From JBBDWK01 sp040902885 (GTDB lineage Bacteria; Acidobacteriota; Terriglobia; Bryobacterales; Bryobacteraceae): a stretch of DNA of 57,227 nucleotides. Position numbers and translations under genes: made by a program. This document shows positions 52,623 to 57,227 of this stretch, piece after piece; the first letter of the stretch is position 1, and each line of letters opens with the position of its first letter. The notes under the pieces were generated by a model. The model saw only the letters and a program-made list of their open reading frames with translations. It had not been told where the DNA came from and did not search any database. The DNA is taken from the NCBI GenBank assembly GCA_040902885.1, contig JBBDWK010000114.1, positions 1 to 57,227 of the forward strand, read 5' to 3'.

Positions 52623-55600
52623 CACCCGTTTTCGCCGTCTCCGACGCCGAGGAGCGTCTGCGCGCGCTCGATCCCGAACGGTCGTTCATCGTGCAGGCGC
52701 CGGCGGGATCGGGCAAGACCGAGCTGCTGACACAACGCTACTTGAAGCTGCTGTCGCGCGTGAGTGCGCCGGAGGAGATTCTGGCGATTACCTTCACGCG
52801 GAAGTCGGCGGCCGAAATGCGCAACCGCATTGTAAAGGCCCTGGAAATCGCGCGTCAGAATCGGGCCCCGGAGCAGGCTCACGGGCGCATGACGTGGATG
52901 CTGGCGCGGGACGTGCTGGCGCGGGACCGCGAGGCCGGCTGGAACCTGACCGCGAATCCCGCGCGGCTGCGCATTCAGACCATCGATTCGCTGTCCGCCG
53001 CGCTGACGCGGCAGATGCCCCTGCTGGCGCGTTTCGGAGCGCAGCCGGAAACCACGGACAAGCCCGAGGACCTATACCGCGAGGCGGCGCGCAACACGCT
53101 GGCGATGCTTGAAGACGGAGAGCGGTATGGCGCGGCGCTGGAGTGCCTGCTGCGGCATCTCGATAACCATACGCCGAAGCTGGAGGAACTGCTGGTGGGA
53201 ATGCTGGGCCGCCGCGATCAGTGGCTACGGCACGTGGTGGCCGATTCGCAGCGCGAGGCGCTGGAACGCGATCTGCGGAAGACGATCGTGAGCGCGCTGG
53301 CGGAGGTCCAACGCGGCGCGCCGGAGGAAGCCAGGAGAGAGATCACGGAGCTTGCGGCGGCGGCTGCCGATACGCTGGCCGCACTGAAGCAGGCGTCGGC
53401 CATCAATGCCTGTCTCGATATGTTCGCGCTGCCGGGAGAGACGCTGGACGATCGGGAGCGCTGGCTGGGCATCGCCGAGATGGTGCTCACCGTCAAGGGC
53501 AGAATCCGGAAAGCCGTCGATAAGCGAACGGGATTCCGCCCTGAGAATCGCGCGGAGAAACAGCGCTGCCTGGCTCTGCTGCAAACGTTGTCCGCGCCGG
53601 AATATGCGGCCTGGCTGAACAAGCTGCATGCCTTACGGCGGCTTCCGCCGGAGAGCTACAAAGATAACCAGTGGGAAGTTCTGGAAGCGCTCTTCACCCT
53701 GCTGCCGGTGGCCGTGGCGCAATTGACGCTGGTTTTCCGGGAGCGCGGCAAAGTCGATTTCTCCGAAGTCGCGCAAGCCGCCGCTCTCGCGCTGGGCAGC
53801 CCGGAAAATCCCACCGACTTGGCCCTCTCTCTCGACTGCCGCCTGCAGCATCTGCTCGTGGATGAGTTCCAGGACACGTCCCTTACCCAGTATGAACTTC
53901 TGGAACGGCTCACGGCGGGATGGACGGCGGGCGACGGCAGAACCTTCTTCGCCGTCGGCGATCCGATGCAGTCCATCTACCGCTTCCGCGAAGCCGACGT
54001 CGGCCTGTTCCTCGCCGCGCGGAGCCAGGGGATTGGCGCTCTGCGCCCCGAGCCGGTCGCCCTCCGCGTCAACTTCCGGTCGAGGCAAGGAATTGTGAGC
54101 TGGGTGAACGAATCGTTCCCGCTGATCTTCCCCAACGAGGAAGACCTGGCCGGCGGCGCGGTGCCGTTCAGTAAGTCCGAGGCCTTTCACCCGGCGGTAG
54201 AAGAGCCGGCAGTGGAGGTACATCCCTTTCTTGCGAACGATGCGCAGGCCGAGGCTGCTCAGGTGGCCGAGCTGGTCCGGGAAGCGCGCGAGCGCGATCC
54301 GGAGGGCACGATTGCCATTCTGGTGCGGGCGCGCACCCATCTGAGCCAAATCGCACTTGCGCTGGAGGAGCAAAGGCTGGCGTTTCAGGCGGTGGACATT
54401 GAGCAGCTTGGAGAACGGCCGGCGATCCAGGATCTGCTGGCGCTGACGCGCGCGCTGCTACATCCGGCCGACCGTGTCGCCTGGTTGGCCGTGCTCCGTG
54501 CACCATGGTGCGGCCTGACGCTGGCGGATCTGCATTCGCTCGCCGCCGAGCGGCATGACACTGCGGTGTGGGAGTTGCTGCGCGATGCGGCATGCATCGA
54601 GCGGCTGAGCGGGGATGGGCGGGCGCGCGCCGGGCGGCTGGCAGCAACCTTCGATACGGCGCTATCCGAACGTGGGCGGCGGCCGCTGCGGCGCTGCGTG
54701 GAGGGCGTCTGGCTGGCGCTCGGCGGGCCGGCGTGTTTGCCCTCGGAAAGCGACCTGGAGGATGCCAACGCGTTTTTTGCGCTGCTCGAAGAACTGGAGG
54801 AGGGCGGCGATCTGCTGGACTTCGATCGATTGAGCCGCCGCGTGGAGGCGCTCTTCGCGGCCCCTAATGCGGGCGCCGGCGACTCTCTCCAACTGCTCAC
54901 CATGCACAAAGCCAAGGGGCTTGAATTCGACACCGTGATTCTGCCCGGGCTAGGGCGGCAGCCGCGGCACGACGATCCCAAGCTGCTCGCATGGATTGAG
55001 CGTCGTGGATGTTTGCTGCTGGCTCCGGCGCGCGAGACCGGCAAGGAGCGGGACCCGCTGGGAGAGTACATTCGCTGGCTGGAGAAGGAGCGCGCCACGA
55101 ATGAAGAGGGCCGCCTGCTGTACGTGGCGGCAACACGCGCGAAAAAGCGGCTCCATCTGCTCGGGCACACCACTTTCGACGGCCAAAAAGGCGTTATCAG
55201 GGAGCCGGACGCCGGCTCTCTCCTGAGGCGTCTCTGGCCGGTGGTCCGCGACGAATTCGGCCGGGCGGAGCGCCCCCCGGAAGTGGCGCAAGCGGAAGAA
55301 GTCGCGCCGTCGCCGGGCGTTATCCGGCGCATACCGGGCGGATGGGTTCCGCCGGCGCCGCCGGAGGCTGTTCCGGTCACTCGTGGGCAGTTGCGGGAGA
55401 CCGCGCCGGACAAGCCGGTCGAAGTCGAGTTCCGCTGGGCGGGCCAGACCGTACGGCACGTGGGAACGGTGGTTCACCGCATGCTGCAACGCATCTCGGA
55501 GGAAGGTCTTGATAAGTGGAGCGTTGAGCGGCTGGCGGATCGCCGACCGGTGGTGGAAGCCTCGCTGCGAAGCCTGGGGGTGCCGCTCGCAGGACTGGAG

Positions 55601-56008
55601 CACGCTGTCTCCAAGGTGGAGAGGGCCTTACGGTGCGCCCTCGACGACTCCTTCGGCCGGTGGGTGCTCGACTCCCAACGCGAGGACGTGCGTTCGGAGC
55701 ACGCCCTTTCCGGAGTCGTCGATGGGCGTGTGCAGCGCATCATCGCGGACCGTACCTTTGTGGCGGACGGCGTTCGCTGGATCGTCGACTTCAAGACCGG
55801 CGAGCATGAAGGCGGCGACCTGGAGGGATTCTTGGACAACGAGCGGGAGCGCTATCGCAGGCAGTTGGAAGCCTATGCCCGGATGTTCGCCCGCATCGAC
55901 GCCCACCCGATTCGTTTGGCTCTGTATTTTCCGCTGTACCGCGCGCGGCGGGAATGGACGCCGGAGGCTGGGCAGCCCGCGGCTTCGAGCGCATCTGTTA
56001 TCCGATGA
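52619..56008 (+). CDS. AddA-like UvrD/REP helicase with C-terminal nuclease
   Basis: 1129 residues from ATG 52619; the earlier frame would overlap too far into the upstream gene. Superfamily 1 motifs: Walker A APAGSGKT (27-34), Ia ITFTRKSAAEM, II LLVDEFQDTS, III FAVGDPMQSIYRFREADVG, IV/V LTMHKAKGLEFDTVILPG and VI EGRLLYVAATRAKKRLHLLG. The C-terminus has a PD-(D/E)XK nuclease: RHVGTVVHRML, WIVDFKTG with D1057, and YRRQLEAYARMF. Together with the preceding gene it forms a two-subunit AddAB-like complex with two nucleases. The gene order is B then A, coupled by ATGA. A small ORF begins at its stop codon. Confidence 0.9.
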   Translation: MTPVFAVSDAEERLRALDPERSFIVQAPAGSGKTELLTQRYLKLLSRVSAPEEILAITFTRKSAAEMRNRIVKALEIARQNRAPEQAHGRMTWMLARDVLARDREAGWNLTANPARLRIQTIDSLSAALTRQMPLLARFGAQPETTDKPEDLYREAARNTLAMLEDGERYGAALECLLRHLDNHTPKLEELLVGMLGRRDQWLRHVVADSQREALERDLRKTIVSALAEVQRGAPEEARREITELAAAAADTLAALKQASAINACLDMFALPGETLDDRERWLGIAEMVLTVKGRIRKAVDKRTGFRPENRAEKQRCLALLQTLSAPEYAAWLNKLHALRRLPPESYKDNQWEVLEALFTLLPVAVAQLTLVFRERGKVDFSEVAQAAALALGSPENPTDLALSLDCRLQHLLVDEFQDTSLTQYELLERLTAGWTAGDGRTFFAVGDPMQSIYRFREADVGLFLAARSQGIGALRPEPVALRVNFRSRQGIVSWVNESFPLIFPNEEDLAGGAVPFSKSEAFHPAVEEPAVEVHPFLANDAQAEAAQVAELVREARERDPEGTIAILVRARTHLSQIALALEEQRLAFQAVDIEQLGERPAIQDLLALTRALLHPADRVAWLAVLRAPWCGLTLADLHSLAAERHDTAVWELLRDAACIERLSGDGRARAGRLAATFDTALSERGRRPLRRCVEGVWLALGGPACLPSESDLEDANAFFALLEELEEGGDLLDFDRLSRRVEALFAAPNAGAGDSLQLLTMHKAKGLEFDTVILPGLGRQPRHDDPKLLAWIERRGCLLLAPARETGKERDPLGEYIRWLEKERATNEEGRLLYVAATRAKKRLHLLGHTTFDGQKGVIREPDAGSLLRRLWPVVRDEFGRAERPPEVAQAEEVAPSPGVIRRIPGGWVPPAPPEAVPVTRGQLRETAPDKPVEVEFRWAGQTVRHVGTVVHRMLQRISEEGLDKWSVERLADRRPVVEASLRSLGVPLAGLEHAVSKVERALRCALDDSFGRWVLDSQREDVRSEHALSGVVDGRVQRIIADRTFVADGVRWIVDFKTGEHEGGDLEGFLDNERERYRRQLEAYARMFARIDAHPIRLALYFPLYRARREWTPEAGQPAASSASVIR

Positions 56009-56133
56009 CCTACCTCATCACGTTCGCGGTTCTTGCGCCCCGCTTTGTGCCCCGCGCCGACGTCTACGCCCATCCCCCCACCGACATCATGTTGCCGACT
56101 GCCCACACTGAAGAAGCTTCGAATCGTGGTTAA
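56005..56133 (+). CDS. Possible small ORF coupled to the helicase gene
   Basis: A 42-codon frame starts at an ATG overlapping the helicase stop (ATGA), the same coupling used between the two nuclease genes. The peptide begins MTYLITFAVLAPRFVPRADV and ends HTEEASNRG; it is weakly hydrophobic at the start and has no recognisable motif. It may be chance. Confidence 0.25.
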   Translation: MTYLITFAVLAPRFVPRADVYAHPPTDIMLPTAHTEEASNRG

Positions 56134-56190
56134 TTCTGAGCATGCTGTGAGGTGTGGCGGTCCCTGAATCTTCGCCCGCCCCTGAGCTGT

Positions 56191-56760
56191 ATGTGGCAAG
56201 ATAAACTCGTGATTCACAGACTCCTGCTGTCGCTCTTTGTGCTCGCGCTGGCGTTTTCTGGTTGCTCGAGCCCTAACACCGCCGTACAGAAGCGCAACGA
56301 TCAGAAAGGCGAAGAGAAGAAGCCCTCTACTGCGGCATCTAGTGAGCAGACCTCATCGCCTGACTGCGTTCGAGGCGAGCCAGAGGCGCTGCTGTCTTCC
56401 CAATCAGTTTTCAAGAAGTCGTCGCCTGGCGAGGCCCAGGAGGCTGTGCGTACTGACTCGCCCATCAAGCTCACAATCCGTCACTATGGTTGTACTCACT
56501 ACGCGCTCGACTTCGATTTCACATGGCCCGATCGGCAGATGCCGGAACCGCAGGTGTCTCTCAAGGATGCCGCCGGCGTGCTTGAGAAGCTGCCTGTAAA
56601 GGAAGCGAATCGTCAGGCGATGACGAACATAGTCGCGGCAATGCGTAAGATGGCGCAAGAGCCTTACGAGCAGCCTCTGAGGATGTCGGAAAGCGAGACA
56701 CTCACGGCGACAACTCCGGCCCTGAATGTGCTCCGCGTTCGCTACGACGTGGCGCTCTAG
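56191..56760 (+). CDS. Hypothetical lipoprotein
   Basis: 189 residues from ATG 56191 (GTG 56209 would remove six residues and leave the signal intact). A lipoprotein signal ends LAFSGC, followed by a charged low-complexity linker (KKPSTAASSEQTSS) and a domain of about 110 residues with PIKLTIRHYGCTHYALDFDF and helices LKDAAGVLEKLPVKEANRQAM and IVAAMRKMAQEP. I do not recognise the family. The GC bias is lower than in neighbouring genes, which may hint at acquisition. Confidence 0.7.
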   Translation: MWQDKLVIHRLLLSLFVLALAFSGCSSPNTAVQKRNDQKGEEKKPSTAASSEQTSSPDCVRGEPEALLSSQSVFKKSSPGEAQEAVRTDSPIKLTIRHYGCTHYALDFDFTWPDRQMPEPQVSLKDAAGVLEKLPVKEANRQAMTNIVAAMRKMAQEPYEQPLRMSESETLTATTPALNVLRVRYDVAL

Positions 56761-56794
56761 TGTCTAGCCGGGGGCACCGGATGCCGCACCTCGA

Positions 56795-57190
56795 CTATAG
56801 ATGCGGGGAATTCTTGGGGAGCTCGATGTGAAACGCGGGATCGGTAGGGGGAGGGATCACCTTTGACACGGCTTTGTGCGCCTTGACCGCACTGAGAAAG
56901 GCCGCGTGCTTGGCCGTTGGTATCGAGCTGGGGGCTACATCGAACGTGTAGTGCGTGTCGCTAATATGCTTGGACACCTTCGCGGGCCCGATCTCCAGGA
57001 TCTTGGCGAGCATTAGCTGGATCACTGTCGCCCGCGGCTTGTCTTTGTTCCCGGCGTACACATCCACCACCTTGTCCCCGGCGGCGGCATACATATTCTT
57101 ATTGAACTGGACGCCTTTGGAGACACAGTTTTCGTACATCACCCGCGCTTGATCGGCCGGCGTGCGCGATACGCTAGTGTAGTGCGTCAC
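56795..57190 (-). CDS. Putative M15-like peptidase, apparently 5'-truncated
   Basis: 131 residues from GTG 57190. The opening SVSRTPADQARVMYENC resembles the RTPxEQ start of peptidoglycan-type M15 peptidases; SKHISDTHYTFDVAPSS could be the first His/Asp zinc-ligand strand and PAFHIELP the last His. Those ligands are inference and spacing is not canonical (nine rather than seven residues between His and Asp). The similarity seems to continue before the GTG (LLIV) but meets an in-frame stop at 57203-57205, and no Shine-Dalgarno is present, so the gene may be truncated or frameshifted. The window ends 37 nt upstream. Confidence 0.4.
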   Translation of the reverse strand: MTHYTSVSRTPADQARVMYENCVSKGVQFNKNMYAAAGDKVVDVYAGNKDKPRATVIQLMLAKILEIGPAKVSKHISDTHYTFDVAPSSIPTAKHAAFLSAVKAHKAVSKVIPPPTDPAFHIELPKNSPHL

Positions 57191-57227
57191 AATTAGTAAC
57201 GTTTATAGATCGCCCGGCGTCTCTACA

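Noticed and set aside
1..57227. CRISPR arrays, tRNA or rRNA genes, insertion sequences, prophage genes
   Set aside because: Looked for in intergenic gaps and repeats. No regularly spaced repeats, cloverleaf-like sequences, transposase motifs or phage structural genes were seen.

Overview
This is about 57 kb of GC-rich bacterial chromosome, almost certainly from an Acidobacteriota member of the Bryobacterales/Solibacter type. The lineage call is inference. It rests on four ABC permeases, three of the acidobacterial duplicated orphan permease (ADOP) type with small PadR-family regulators beside them, and on two Oar-like TonB-dependent receptors with N-terminal carboxypeptidase-regulatory-like domains. 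Most genes use ATG or GTG starts and are tightly packed. I see no rRNA, tRNA, CRISPR array, insertion sequence or prophage.

Layout, left to right. (1) 311-8443: an efflux operon of three tandem HlyD/MacA-type adaptors, an FtsX/MacB-type permease without its ATPase domain, and a TolC-type outer-membrane channel. Two of the adaptors carry long Gly-rich inserts. (2) 8470-12108: mutL, convergent with an FHA-GAF-PP2C (SpoIIE-type) phosphatase. (3) 12289-19124: two large TonB-dependent-receptor-like outer-membrane proteins. (4) 19415-29337: a co-directional ten-gene respiratory operon. It encodes a Rieske protein, a cytochrome b6-like protein, a subunit-IV-like protein, an eight-haem cytochrome c, a cupredoxin-like lipoprotein, haem O synthase, an ABC ATPase with an ABC-2 permease, a Sco-like copper chaperone and a DUF420 membrane protein. 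Together these suggest a b6f-type quinol:cytochrome c oxidoreductase plus haem and copper supply for a terminal oxidase encoded elsewhere.

(5) 29352-34757: an ADOP permease with its PadR regulator, a RelBE-like toxin-antitoxin pair, a NodU/CmcH-type carbamoyltransferase and, just upstream of it, what looks like an internally deleted gltX. (6) 34909-43309: a serine hydrolase fused to a beta-propeller, a strong hairpin terminator, thiD with two small genes, a matrixin-like metalloprotease, and a PadR/ADOP unit. (7) 43464-49944: an exported protein-L-isoaspartate methyltransferase, a PadR-less duplicated permease, and a second copy of the preceding PadR/ADOP unit. The two PadRs differ at 4 of 120 residues and share promoter architecture. 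(8) 50013-57190: a two-gene AddB/AddA-like helicase-nuclease, a possible small third ORF, a lipoprotein and a putative truncated M15-like peptidase.

The points most worth follow-up are the Gly-rich adaptor inserts, including a 15-unit 12-bp minisatellite; the bc-type complex with an octahaem subunit and a non-PEWY Qo motif; the gltX remnant that joins the two ends of the protein; and the duplicated PadR/ADOP units with a shared repeat-containing promoter. Domain calls come from reading motifs by eye. No database search was run.
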